From Buddleja alternifolia (taxonomy: Eukaryota > Streptophyta > Magnoliopsida > Lamiales > Scrophulariaceae), in NCBI GenBank assembly GCA_019426215.1, contig CM033393.1:28956591-29020590 (forward strand): a stretch of 64,000 nt of DNA, in the 5' to 3' direction. The notes under the pieces were generated by a model, which was not told where the DNA came from, made no database searches, and worked only from the letters and a program-made list of their open reading frames with translations. The position numbers were made by a program, and so were the translations under genes. Below, piece after piece: positions 1 through 10,098 of this stretch. Within the stretch, counting starts at the first letter, position 1, and each line of letters opens with the position of its first letter.

Positions 1-76
1 CTAAGAATGTCTCAACCCGTTCCAACCAGGTCGTAAATGGCTTAGAGACCATCCACCAGAATTAGTAATTGGAGAT

Positions 77-1513
77 ATGGAAGCACCTGTTAGAACTAGG
101 TCCGCTACTATAAATGAGGCCATGTTCGCAAGTTTTCTATCTCAAATGGAACCAAAGAAAGTGGATGAAGCTCTCAGCGATTCAAGTTGGGTAGAAGCAA
201 TGCAAGAAGAGCTTAACCAATTTGAGAGAAATAAGGTTTGGACGCTAGTACCAAGGCCAACTCATCAAGGAGTTATTGGGACTAGATGGGTTTTTAGGAA
301 CAAAATGGATGAGGATGGCATTGTTATAAGAAATAAAGCTAGATTAGTCGCTCAGGGTTATTGTCAAGAAGATGGGTTATTGTCCAGTAGCCCGTCTCGA
401 AGCGATTAGAATGTTCTTAGTGTTTGCAGCATTCAACAAATTCACAGTGTATCAAATGGACGTAAAGAGTGCTTTCTTGAATGGTAAACTCCAAGAAAAA
501 GTCTATGTGGAGCAACCTCCAGGATTCATCAACAACCATGGCAAAAGTATGGTCTACAAATTGGATAAGGCACTCTATGGCCTTAAACAAGCACCAAGAG
601 CATGGTATGAAACTCTTTCTATCTTCCTTATAGGTAAAGGCTTTTCAAAAGGCAGCGTTGACACAACATTATTCAAAATTACCTATAATGAAGATATTCT
701 CTTAGTCTAAATTTATGTTGATGATATTATATTTGGTTCTACTAATAAGCGATTGTGTGAGAAATTTTTGAAAATGATGCAAGATCAATTTGAAATGAGC
801 ATGATGGGTGAATTAACTTTCTTCTTAGGATTACAAGTTAAACAACTCCCTAATGGCATATTTATAAACCAAGCTAAATACACGAAAGATATGATTAAGA
901 AATTTGGTATGGAAAATGCATCATCTTCAAAAATTCCAATGAGCCAAACGCTTAAGTTAGATAAAGATGAAAGTGGGAAGAAAATTGATATCACTAACTA
1001 TAGAGGTATTATTGGATCACTTCTTTATCTTACCGCTAGTAGACCTGATATTATGTTTTCGGTATGCATGTGTGCACGCTTTCAAGCTGATCCTAGATAA
1101 TCACACTTAAACGCTACCAAGAGAATCCTTAAATACCTAAAAGGCACACAAAATGTGGGCTTATGGTATCCAAGGGACTCTCCTTTTGAACTAATTGGTT
1201 ATTCAGACGCAGATTTTGCAGGATGCAAAATAGATAAAAAAAAAAAAAGTACTAGTGGTACATGTCAATTTCTAGGTGATAGACTAGTTTCGTGGCATAG
1301 TAAGAAACAACAATCCATAGCGACTTCTACAACTGAAGCAGAATATGTAGCCGCTGGGAGCTGTTGTGCACAAATCCTTTGGATGAGGCAACAACTTAGA
1401 GATTATGGAACAATCCTAGGTCCTACCCCAATCCATTGTGATAACCAAAACGCTTTAGCTATGACCCAAAATCCTGTCCTCCATTCTAGAACTCTGCAAA
1501 TAAAAACACTGCT
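77..1513 (+). pseudogene. copia reverse transcriptase and RNase H, degenerate
   Basis: The RT N-terminal motif (WTLVPRP, GTRWVFRNK, ARLVAQGY) lies at about 230-360. A frameshift near 365-380 precedes PVARLEAIR. The catalytic IYVDDIIFGST follows a stop at 708-710. A stop at 1098-1100 interrupts the linker between QADPR and SHLNATKRILKYLKGT. RNase H (YSDADFAGC, TTEAEYVAA, HCDNQNA) runs to about 1490 and breaks off after NPVLHSRT, so the usual C-terminal helix (HIDIRHHFIRD-like) is missing. The sequence then passes straight into the next ORF. A run of A at 1238-1249 interrupts the RNase H. This is a fossil of retrotransposon pol with no expected activity. Confidence 0.85.
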
Positions 1514-1519
1514 GCTATC

Positions 1520-2182
1520 ATGAAGAGCATATCACCTCTAGTCGCTCAGCTCTCATCTGAATTCAACCGTCACTTAGCTCAGAGCGCTTCGGCCGATGCT
1601 GATCGATATATTTCAACTGATGCCACCGCTCAGAGTGTCGCTCAACAAGTTGCTCTTCTCGTCGAAGAAGTTAGACTTCTGCGCAGGGATGTCGTTGATC
1701 TGAAGAACTCTCTTGATAATGTCAAGAAGGGGGAAGACAAAGAAAAGACCAAAGCGATTTCCAACACAGATAATAAACATTGGCGTCAAATGTTTGATGA
1801 ACTTGTAAGCATTAAGAAAATGCTATCCAAGAAGAGAAAGCCAAGGTATTATCTCAGAAAGTACGCTCTTCCAGATTTGGACCCTGAGTTCTTAGAAAGT
1901 TTGGGATTTCCTGCTTATGCCGGAAGGCTACAACGACCTGTTAATTGGAGACCGTCAAATGATCGTCAAAGAGATATCTACCACGACTTGATTCGTGAAC
2001 TTGGTATTCAACCAAGAGAATGGACGGAAAGGTTGTTGGAGCTAAACGAAAGCGCCAAACGTAATAGGCATGATTATGATGAAGTCCAACATACGACGAT
2101 GATCGACTTTGATCGAGTCTTGATGGAATTAGCGTTAGAAATTATTCAAGGCGAAGAAAAGGCGAAGCGACAGAAAAAGTGA
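1520..2182 (+). CDS. extra ORF of SIRE-like retroelement, unknown function
   Basis: This is an intact 220-residue ORF between RNase H and the polypurine tract. I do not recognise its family. Residues about 35-75 are heptad-rich (QQVALLVEEVRLLRRDV) and predict a coiled coil. Next comes a charged linker, then a basic patch (SKKRKPRYYLRK) and a compact segment with PDLDPEFLESLGFPAY and DRQRDIYHDLIRELGI. The C-terminus has HDYDEVQHTTMIDFDR and a lysine-rich tail. There is no signal peptide or clear membrane segment. A homologous, frameshifted copy sits at 28003-28681, also followed by a purine tract and the same LTR, so the ORF travels with the element. Its position matches the env-like or additional ORFs known in SIRE elements, but I see no envelope hallmark. 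It could also be a captured host or viral gene. The upstream junction with truncated RNase H suggests a deletion. Confidence 0.7.
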   Translation: MKSISPLVAQLSSEFNRHLAQSASADADRYISTDATAQSVAQQVALLVEEVRLLRRDVVDLKNSLDNVKKGEDKEKTKAISNTDNKHWRQMFDELVSIKKMLSKKRKPRYYLRKYALPDLDPEFLESLGFPAYAGRLQRPVNWRPSNDRQRDIYHDLIRELGIQPREWTERLLELNESAKRNRHDYDEVQHTTMIDFDRVLMELALEIIQGEEKAKRQKK

Positions 2183-2445
2183 TTGGTTTAATGCTTTTAT
2201 GTTTTTTCTGTTTTTATTTTTTATATATATATCTTTCAGTGTAAAACATATATGCTTTAATTCTGTCAATAAATGAATGTTTTAACGCTGAAACATCTTG
2301 TTGAAGCTAATCTAACTTTAGCTAACTTTACTAACTTTCCAAACGCTAACTTATAATCTTTTGGGCTTTACTTTAAAAGTAACTCTTAAAATTATAAAAG
2401 AGTTATAAGAGTTAAAAGTCTTGACATCATCAAAAAGGGGGAAAT

Positions 2446-3960
2446 TGTTAGGAAATTTCATGTTAGATGTTTTGATGATGACAAGATAGGATTCAATGTT
2501 AGACCCCAAAATTGTAAGTTTCTGTTTTTATAGATTGATGTATAAGCGTTTGAAAGTTGTAATTTTTATAAGGCTTGTAATTTTTATCTTTATAGATTTT
2601 AGACTAAATCTTAGCGACTGAATCGCTAGTAGAATTCTAGGTGAGTCTATTAGACAAGATGTTGAAGACCAGCGTCTGAAGTCAGCCAGAGATAAAGATT
2701 TTCTGCTTAGCATCCGTCAAACGCTAACAGACCTCTTTTCAGGATTTATGGATCAAGCGCTAAAATTCTAACAAGTGACTTATGTCAGAATCACCAGAAA
2801 TAAATCCTCAAGTCATGAAGGACTTAAATGCAATCATTCAACGGACATTTATTTCCAACGGGAAATAAATTCAAATTGCATTAAATGTTTGATAAGAGCA
2901 TTAAATGTGATAAGCTACTGTGACTTGTGGAAAAGCCACCTTTTGACCTGACTATCAGAAATTTCAGAGTTTAAACTGCTCCCGTCCAATCAGCCACAGC
3001 AGATTTTCAGGAATGTCAGACTTTAGGTATTTTTTTCACATGCAAAGTGAGAGGCACGCACCTACATGTGTCCAACGGACAAATCCCAAAAAATTACCTA
3101 TAAATACCTTACCCCAGCAAAACCCAAAATATACAAGATACGTACAAAAAAGAGAAAAGAAATTATTGAAAAATATTTACCTACAGTTGCTGAGAGAAAG
3201 CTTTGAAACTCCATAGCCAAAACCTTTCAAGCTTTTATATACATTCCAGACAGTCACTAAATATCTCAAACATCTTCCAAAGAAGAAATCCAAATTCCAA
3301 CAGAGATATTCCAAGTTGTTTGGTCTTTCCAAAAACAAACAAAACCCTAGTGATAAACCTCAACTATTCATCTGAGTGAGAAGAGTTGTTGAAAACCTTT
3401 CAGACAGTATTTCTGAGTGAGAGAAGCTTGAAGAAGATGATCTTCATTGGTGCTGAAGTCTGTGTGATCAAGGAGCCCAAGATCATTTTCACCCTTTACT
3501 GTTTTGTAGAAGATTCTGTGTGAATTCTTTGATTATCATGATAGTAAATTCCTCCAAGTGAAAAAGGAGAAGAAGGACATAGCTGGGATTACATCACCCA
3601 GTGAACCTTATATATCTTGTGTTATTTATCTTTATTGTCTTATTATTGTTATTACATTATTTATCTTTGAAAAAGACAAGTTAAAGTGCTAAGCGATTAA
3701 ATTAACTAAAAGAACGCTAAAACTCATTTCCGCTGTGCTAAGCCTGATTAAGCGATCTAAGCGTTGCCCTACTTTGGTAAACAGCTAAAATCACTAAGTC
3801 TAAGTTAACTTTTCTGAAACGTTTGAGCCAAGCGCTCAGTATTCCAAGCGTTCAAAACCTTTAAGTGATACGAAATTTTTGAAGTCGAAAAAGACTTCAG
3901 GGTCTATTCAACCCTCCCCCCCCCCTTCTAGACCCTTTCGTATGCCACTTGGGACCACCA
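2446..3960 (+). repeat. SIRE-like LTR, copy A (about 1.5 kb)
   Basis: The LTR starts TGTTAGGAAATTTCATG right after the purine tract and ends GGGACCACCA. It matches 28949-30431 over its length and, more loosely, 54211-55695. Near its end are two short inverted repeats: GAAGTC/GACTTC (3881-3898) and AGGGTCTA/TAGACCCT (3899-3936) with a C-rich loop. AAGCG and CGCTT pentamers are frequent from 3690 to 3870. The CTATAAATAC sequence near 3098 is a possible TATA box. Confidence 0.8.
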
Positions 3961-4041
3961 TTAATAATATTTAAGATTAATACAAGATAGATGCTCTACA
4001 TATTCTATCCTCTATGGCATTTGAGGGCGTAATCCTAACAA
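3961..4041 (-). repeat. truncated 3' LTR start of copia element 2
   Basis: Read on the minus strand this begins TGTTAGGATTACGCCCTC just after the polypurine tract. It matches the outer end of the element 3 LTR around 16830-16913, including the ATACAAGATA stretch. After about 80 bp it is cut by the end of the SIRE-like LTR. Confidence 0.65.
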
Positions 4042-4065
4042 CCTCCCACTTACACTCAATGCCAC

Positions 4066-5666
4066 TCATTGTGGTATCATATACCCATCCTTTCCAGGTG
4101 TCAGTCCAAAAACAGCCTGAGGTAGTGGCTTGGTGAATAGGTCAGCTACATTGTCAGCTGAGGCTATTTTCTGCACTGTTATCTCTCCTCTACCAACGAT
4201 CTCCTTGATGATGTGAAATCTTCTCTCAATGTGTTTGGACTTGTTATGAGACCTCGGTTCCTTGGATTGCGCTATGGCTCCATTGTTATCACAATAAAGT
4301 GGTAAGGGGAGCTGAGCACTAGGGACCGATTCAAGTTCTCCAAGAAACTTTCTCATCTAAACAGCTTCTTTGGCTGCCTTTGAGGCTGCCACATACTCCG
4401 CTTCAGTGGTGGAATCAACGATTGTACTTTGCTTGGAACTTTCCGAAGACACCACTCCACCGTTGAGAGTAAAAACAAACACTGAAGTTGATTTTCGGTC
4501 ATCAACATCAGACTAAAAGTCTGAATCAAAATAACCTTCCATCTTCAGGTCTCTACCTCCATAGATGAGAATCGTATCCTTAGTTCTTTTAAGATACTTC
4601 AGGATGTTCTTCACAGCTATCCAATGTTTTTTTCCCTGGTTTGCCTGAAATCGACTCACCACACTTGCAGCATAGGCAATGTCGGGTCTAGTACATAGCA
4701 TTGCATACATCAGTCTACCAACTGCAGAAGCATAGGGTACATAACTCATCTCCTGTCTATCTTCCTCACTTTGAGGACACATAGACTTGGATAAGTGTCC
4801 TCCATTTCTCATGGGAAGAAACTCTTTCTTAGAATTGTCCATCCTAAACCTCTTTAGGACCTTTTCTAAGTAAAGGTCTTGGGAGAGACCTATCATTCTA
4901 TTCGTTCTATCTCTATGGATACGAATTCCTAGAATGTATATCGCTTCTTCCAAGTCTTTCATGGCAAACATACTCAAAAGCCATTTCTTGACTGTGGTGA
5001 GCATTCCTACATCATTTCCTATAAGTAGAATGTCATCCACATATAGCGATAGTTTGCTCCCACCAGTCTTCTTGTAGACACATGGTTTATCTTCGTTTTT
5101 CATGTAGCCATATCCCTTAACTACATTAAAATGAAGATTCCAGCTTCTAGATGCTTGCTTGAGACCGTAGATGGACCTCTCAAGTTTACATACTTTATGG
5201 ATTTTGGTCTCGGATACAAAACTCTTTGGCTATTCCATAAAGATTTCCTCCTCGAAAAATCCATTCAGGAAAGCCGTTTTGACATCCATTTGCCATATCT
5301 CATAATCTAAATATGTGACTACGGATAATAGTAATCAGATGGACTTTATCATGGCTACGGGCAAAAAGGTTTCTTGATAGTCAATTCCTTCTCTTTGACT
5401 AAACCTTTTCGCTACGAGCCTGGCTTTAAGGTGTCAACCTTGCCATCGCTACCTATTTTTGTTTTATAGATTCACTTACATCCTATAGGTTTGATACCTT
5501 CAGGACGATATACCAAAGTCCAGACTTGGTTCGATTGCATCGAGTCCATCTCTGTTTCCATGGCTTCTTGCCATCTTGAAGCATCGACATCCACCATCGT
5601 TTGATCATAGGTACAAGGGTCATCTTCATGACCTTTTTGTGCTACAGTGTGAAGCTCTGGCTCCCC
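4066..5666 (-). pseudogene. copia reverse transcriptase and RNase H (element 2)
   Basis: The minus-strand frame holds the RT catalytic motif LYVDDILLIGND at about 5030-5065, ILGIRIHRDR, the RT-RH connector ([16 protein letters not shown]) and RNase H (EGYFDSDF, YCDNNGAIAQSKEP, SKHIERRFHIIKE). Between 5104 and 5666 the N-terminal RT (region of TKWIYK and VKTAFLNG type motifs) is spread over several frames. A stop near 4513-4515 splits RNase H. It is a decayed pol segment downstream of integrase in the same element. Confidence 0.85.
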
Positions 5667-7007
5667 CTACAGCAGATACCTATACCTCTCAGTTTCATGT
5701 GGTATTCTACCAGATCTACGTGGTGGTTGTGCTACTATTAGTTCAGGCCTTGGTTCTTGGACAGATGTCTCTGAGAGAGTTTCATTTTGTTCTTTTAGAA
5801 CAATTTTCATACCTTTGCCCCCTTCCAAGATGAACTCATCTTCAAAGAAGTGAACTTGTAGGGCCACGATGATTCTCTGATCATCATGCAGGTAAAAGAA
5901 GAATCCCATGGAATCTTCAGGATAACCAATGAAACGTCCCATGAGGTATCTTATCTCTAATTTCTCCATTTTAGTCTTTTTGACATAAACGGGACATCCC
6001 CAAATCTTAATGTGGTTAAGACTTGGTTTCCTATTACTCCACATCTCATGCGGAGTTCTAGGAACAGATTTGGAGGGACATCTGTTCAATATATAAGCAG
6101 CATTTAGGAGCGCATGTCCCCACAACGAAATGGGTAAATTAGTGTAACTAAGCATGGAACAAACCATGTCCAACATTGTTCGGTTCCTTCGCTCAGCTAC
6201 TCCATTTAGTTGAGGAGTTGCTAGTGGTGTTAGTTGTAACATTATTCCTTTTTGTCTAAGGAATTCATCAAACACGGCACTCATATATTCTCCTCCACGA
6301 TCCGATCGTAGAGTTTTTATATTTTGCCCAGTTTGATTTTCTACTAAGGCTTTGAACTCTTTGAACCTTTCAAAGGATTCAGACTTTTGCTTCATCAGAT
6401 ATACCAGACCAAATCTTGAATGATCATCTGTGAAAGTGATGAAGTAGTAGAAACCCCCACAAGCCATTTCTCCAAATGGTCCGCAGACGTCGATATGCAC
6501 TAACCCTAAGACTTGAGTAGCTCTTTCAAAAGTCCCAGTGAAGGGCGATCTAGCCATCTTGCCTAATAGACATAATTCACTTGTTGGATAGGGATCCGAC
6601 CCCAGTGAGCTTAAAAGCCCATCTTTTTCCATTTTGCGGATCTTGTGCTCTCCGGCATGACCTAGTCTAAGATGCCACTTGGGTCTTAGGTTAGCTTCTT
6701 GCCTACCACGTTTATGAGTTACAACATTCACATTAGGTGAATTACGGACATTTAAATAATACAAACCATTAACTAAAGAAGCATTTCCAACTAATTTATT
6801 TCCATAATAAATGTCGCAACTTAATTTAGAAAAATGGAATGTATATCCAATCTTAACTAAGATAGGAATAGAAACAATGTTCTTAAGCCCCTTGGGCAAA
6901 ACTAAAACATCATCTAATAACAATAAATGTCCAGAATTCAAATAAAGAGAAGTAGATCCAATCCTAGTAGCCGCGACGCTTTCCCCACTCCCTACTTTGA
7001 TCATCAC
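5667..7007 (-). CDS. copia GAG-pre-integrase and integrase (element 2)
   Basis: This is a 446-residue open stretch. Residues 1-90 are the end of protease and the pre-integrase region. The HHCC zinc finger is seen as WHLRLGHAG...KIRKMEKDGLL with SELCLLGKMAR, where the usual CxxC is altered. The integrase core follows: HIDVCGPF (first Asp), FTDDHSRFGLVYLMK, TLRSDRGGEY (second Asp) and a NGVAERRNRT helix with the catalytic Glu. The C-terminal part (SRPRTPHEMW-type region, IRYLMGRFIGYP) reaches the start of the variable linker to RT. The DDE residues are still present. This frame is still open while its neighbours are broken. Confidence 0.85.
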   Translation of the reverse strand: MMIKVGSGESVAATRIGSTSLYLNSGHLLLLDDVLVLPKGLKNIVSIPILVKIGYTFHFSKLSCDIYYGNKLVGNASLVNGLYYLNVRNSPNVNVVTHKRGRQEANLRPKWHLRLGHAGEHKIRKMEKDGLLSSLGSDPYPTSELCLLGKMARSPFTGTFERATQVLGLVHIDVCGPFGEMACGGFYYFITFTDDHSRFGLVYLMKQKSESFERFKEFKALVENQTGQNIKTLRSDRGGEYMSAVFDEFLRQKGIMLQLTPLATPQLNGVAERRNRTMLDMVCSMLSYTNLPISLWGHALLNAAYILNRCPSKSVPRTPHEMWSNRKPSLNHIKIWGCPVYVKKTKMEKLEIRYLMGRFIGYPEDSMGFFFYLHDDQRIIVALQVHFFEDEFILEGGKGMKIVLKEQNETLSETSVQEPRPELIVAQPPRRSGRIPHETERYRYLL

Positions 7008-7052
7008 TTCTTCTCGGCCCAGCTATCTACTTCTCTGCAAATCCTGATCCAA

Positions 7053-7451
7053 TCAACAAACATGGGCAATAGCCCCTGAGTCTAGAATCCACGAAGTAGA
7101 AAAGATGGTCATTGAACTGTTAGTTTCAAAAACAAAAAGTTCCATACCTTTTGCTCCTTTGCCTAATTTGGGAAAGTTCCTCTTCCAGTGGCCAAGCTCA
7201 CTGCACTCGAGACATCTATCCATTTTCTTAGGCCTTTTGCTCTTACGGCCATGTCCTAACTTCTTTTGAGTTCTTGTGGATACTTTCCTTTGCCTTTTCC
7301 TCTTTCCATTATGTTGATCATCAAATAAATCATTCGTTAAATAGATAGAAGAATCCCTCTTCTTATTTGTCTTTATGCGAGCTTGTTCGATTTCAAGCTT
7401 CTTTGTCAGCCCAGCTAATGAACTACCGATATCATTGATATCAAAGTTCAT
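7053..7451 (-). pseudogene. copia gag C-terminus, zinc knuckle and protease start
   Basis: A basic region (KRKRQRKVSTRTQKK) leads to a nucleocapsid zinc knuckle, CLECSELGHWKRNFP, where the final Cys of CX2CX4HX4C is Phe. WILDSGAIAHVC near the end is the copia protease active site, with DSGA in place of the usual DSGC or DTGA. The frame is separated from the upstream gag frame by a stop or shift near 7452-7460 and from integrase by stops at 7008-7052. Confidence 0.75.
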
Positions 7452-7460
7452 GATGAAGTA

Positions 7461-7961
7461 TTAGAAGGAGTCAGAGGGCGACTGTAGGATGAGATCAACT
7501 TGAAGATGAATATCCATATAGAAATGCATTAACCTAAGTATTTCCATTAGGGTCATCATCGTGAGAACGTGGTCTCCCACATTCTCTTCCTCTCTCATCC
7601 TCGCTCTGAAGAGATCTTTTGATAAGAAATATCTTACCGTCCTACCATGCTCTCTAAATATTTCTTCCAGGTGAAGAACTATGTCCCTTACATTGCTCAT
7701 TGTATCATGTGAACTTTGCAGCTCACTGCACATTGAGCATAGAATGTATCCTCTATCTTTATAATTGTCATAAGTCCAACTAAAGTGAGCTAGTTGAACC
7801 TCTTCATCCTCATTCCTCTCAGGAACAACAGGACGATCAGTTTCCAATACATAATCAATTGACTCTTCACTCAGGACATTCCTTAAGATCGTGAGCCATT
7901 GCATGTAATTGGGTCCAGTTACAACATTACTTTCGAGTAAAATTGAAAGTGGGTTTGTCAT
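7461..7961 (-). pseudogene. copia gag N-terminal half (element 2)
   Basis: The ORF starts MTNPLSILLESNVVTGPNY, the typical start of plant copia gag, and continues with a UBN2-like helical region (WLTILRNVLSEESIDYVLE, YILCSMCSELQSSHDTM). The frame ends after 166 residues, before the zinc knuckle, so gag is broken here. The same start occurs at 12931 (element 3) and 18888 (element 4), which supports this ATG. Confidence 0.75.
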
Positions 7962-10085
7962 ATTTGAGAGAGATAAGTAGGGAAAGTAAGTGCAGAAGTA
8001 AACCAGATTAATTAGATTACTTGTTTTGACTTAACCGAGAAAAATTAAGGACTTAAAATTTATCTTGGCTCTCACTGCTTTTTTCGAATCCCACACTCCC
8101 ATGTGAAAATCGGGAATCATCATTGGCATTGATTCTACAGCAGGTATTGAGGTCCTCAATTAATTAGATGGGTTGCAACCTAACCGATTTCTGGCCCATT
8201 AATTATTTGAAGTAATATCTAATATCAATTTATCCAATAAACATTTCAATAGCTTTCCCCATAGTTCACCAATCCGCAACCTAAACCATTTCTAAGCTCA
8301 TGAACTACCCAAGTTTATTCTCACTAACTCCTATAATCTAACATTTGAATTTTACCTTGCAACCGAACAGGTTTCTGGGGTAAAATATGCTTCGATTAAG
8401 GCATTTCATGCACTTAATAAAATTTTAAATTATTTTTAAAAGCATAACCCCCATAACTGGGAAGCATTACACATTTAACGTAATTTTAATTTTAGAAAGC
8501 TTAGTGGAGGGTGAGGATGTCAAACACTTTTTCTAACTCGGTATTATTTATTTGGGAGAATTTAAATTGTCAAAAGTTTTGGTCTCAGTTTGCACATTAT
8601 TCAATTTATATAGTGCTTTTATTTTATATTGATCATGCTTAAAAATACTACTAATAATCATGCCTTTCAATATAAATATTCATGAAATTTAAATAAATAA
8701 ATTCATCGCTCGATCATGACTTTTACTAGAGGGCCTGAGCCAATGGGCCATCACAAAAGGCATAAATTAAAACCTATTTAACATTCATGGGCCTTTTGAC
8801 TTTAACAATTTTGAACTATTCTATTTCAATTTCTAAAACAATTCATGCATCATTTCTCAGAATATAATAAATAGCCTCAAACTTGATCACCCATAAAATA
8901 TAAAGGTAAAACAAATAAACTTAAATCCATGATCGGTGTTGTAATCACATAAGACATGTTCGCATTAATTAATACGTGCTCTCAACATTTAATACATGCT
9001 CGCAATATTAAATCACTTATGTTGATTATTAAAATTTTAGTCCAACTAAAAAGTCCTTTAATAAATTTCCAACTTTTATATATTATTTATTTCAATTAAA
9101 ATCATTCTAGTCCTACTAGATGACTTAGATCTACAAAATTCAAAATTAAGTATATCTACATTTAATTAAAATAAAATTAGCCCAACTAAATAAATACGTA
9201 AAATATGGAATTCTATTTTATTATGATTTAAAGCAATCATTAACTGGAAAAAAATTATTTGATTAAAGAATTAATTATTAATCATCCAAGAAAAATAATA
9301 TATTCTATATTCAAATATCCAAGTATTTTCCAAGTCGAGGAAAAATTAATAATATTTAATCCAAAAATTAATTATTAATCTCCAAACAAATACTTATTCT
9401 AATTAAATATTTAATTCTAATTAATCTTATTGGGCTTGATTTCATCAAACCCAAGTTACCATCCTTTTGGTTTACTTGAATTTAATTCAATTGGACTCAA
9501 ATTAATTAATTCGAAAAAACATGCACACTTTATTAATTTCTATTGGGCTAGTTTTAATTAAAATCCAAATCACCTATCCAATGGCCCATTTGGAATTAAT
9601 CAAATTAAGCCCAAATTAATTAATAAGTCGAGATTGATTAAATTTCTTGTTGGGCTTAAATAAATTATACCGGATCATCATCCTTTTGACCCACCCGAAT
9701 AATTAAATTTACCCAAACCCAAATTTTAATTTCGACACATCACATAGCCCATTTACTGAGCTGGATCCCAGACCTAAATCAGCGAATCGGGTGTTGAAAC
9801 ACACGACCCGTCGGGCTGTGGCCTGGCCGTGCGCACAGCTCGTGGGCGTGCTGTGCATGCGCGCAGCTCTCTTGGTGCTCTTCGAGCCCCGTTTTTCCTC
9901 ATTTTTGATTTTTTTACATCCATCACAAATATACCCAGATATACAACAAATATAAAAGATCAAAATCCATGTTTTAAACCATAAAAAATAAAGATTTAAT
10001 TAACACATAATCGCATGCTTCAAAAACACATATTATGCATATCATAAATCATATAAACTCAATTAAATATGCGAATCAGAGATGG
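7962..10085 (-). other. long untranslated leader of copia element 2
   Basis: About 2.1 kb separates the PBS from gag and holds no ORF of note. It is strongly AT-rich except for a GC-rich island at about 9740-9900. A near-parallel leader occupies 12932-15103 in element 3 (for example the CCCACACTCCCA and TTGCAACCTAACC stretches), so it is an inherited part of the family and not filler. It may hold the packaging signal. Confidence 0.6.
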
Positions 10086-10097
10086 GCTCTGATACCA
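10086..10097 (-). promoter_or_regulatory. primer-binding site, initiator tRNA-Met type
   Basis: On the plus strand this reads GCTCTGATACCA, so TGGTATCAGAGC on the minus strand. That is complementary to the 3' end of plant initiator tRNA-Met and typical of copia elements. It lies just inside the 5' LTR. The same 12 bases occur at 15104 and 20571. Confidence 0.85.
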
Positions 10098-10098
10098 T

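Larger units (their letters stand above)
1..3960 (+). mobile_element. SIRE-like Ty1/copia retrotransposon, 3' part
   Basis: The window opens inside a copia polyprotein near the start of reverse transcriptase. RT, RNase H, an extra ORF (1520-2182), a purine-rich tract (AAAAAGGGGGAAA, 2432-2444) and one LTR (2446-3960) follow in order. The 5' half lies outside the window. RT and RNase H carry frameshifts and stops, so the copy is dead. Placement near SIRE/Maximus is inferred from the RNase H wording (GTCQFLGDRLVSWHSKKQ) and from the extra ORF between pol and the 3' LTR. The LTR recurs at 28949-30431 and 54211-55695. The LTR end directly abuts a truncated copia LTR of the opposite orientation at 3961, consistent with insertion into or recombination with that element. 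Confidence 0.75.

Noticed and set aside
785..994. Minus-strand ORF inside the plus-strand reverse transcriptase
   Set aside because: It is the antisense shadow of the RT connector.
1520..2182. Calling the extra ORF an envelope protein
   Set aside because: No signal peptide, furin-like site or membrane anchor is visible. Only the position is env-like.
5576..5833. Plus-strand ORF over the element 2 integrase and RT boundary
   Set aside because: It is antisense to recognisable copia pol and has no family features.
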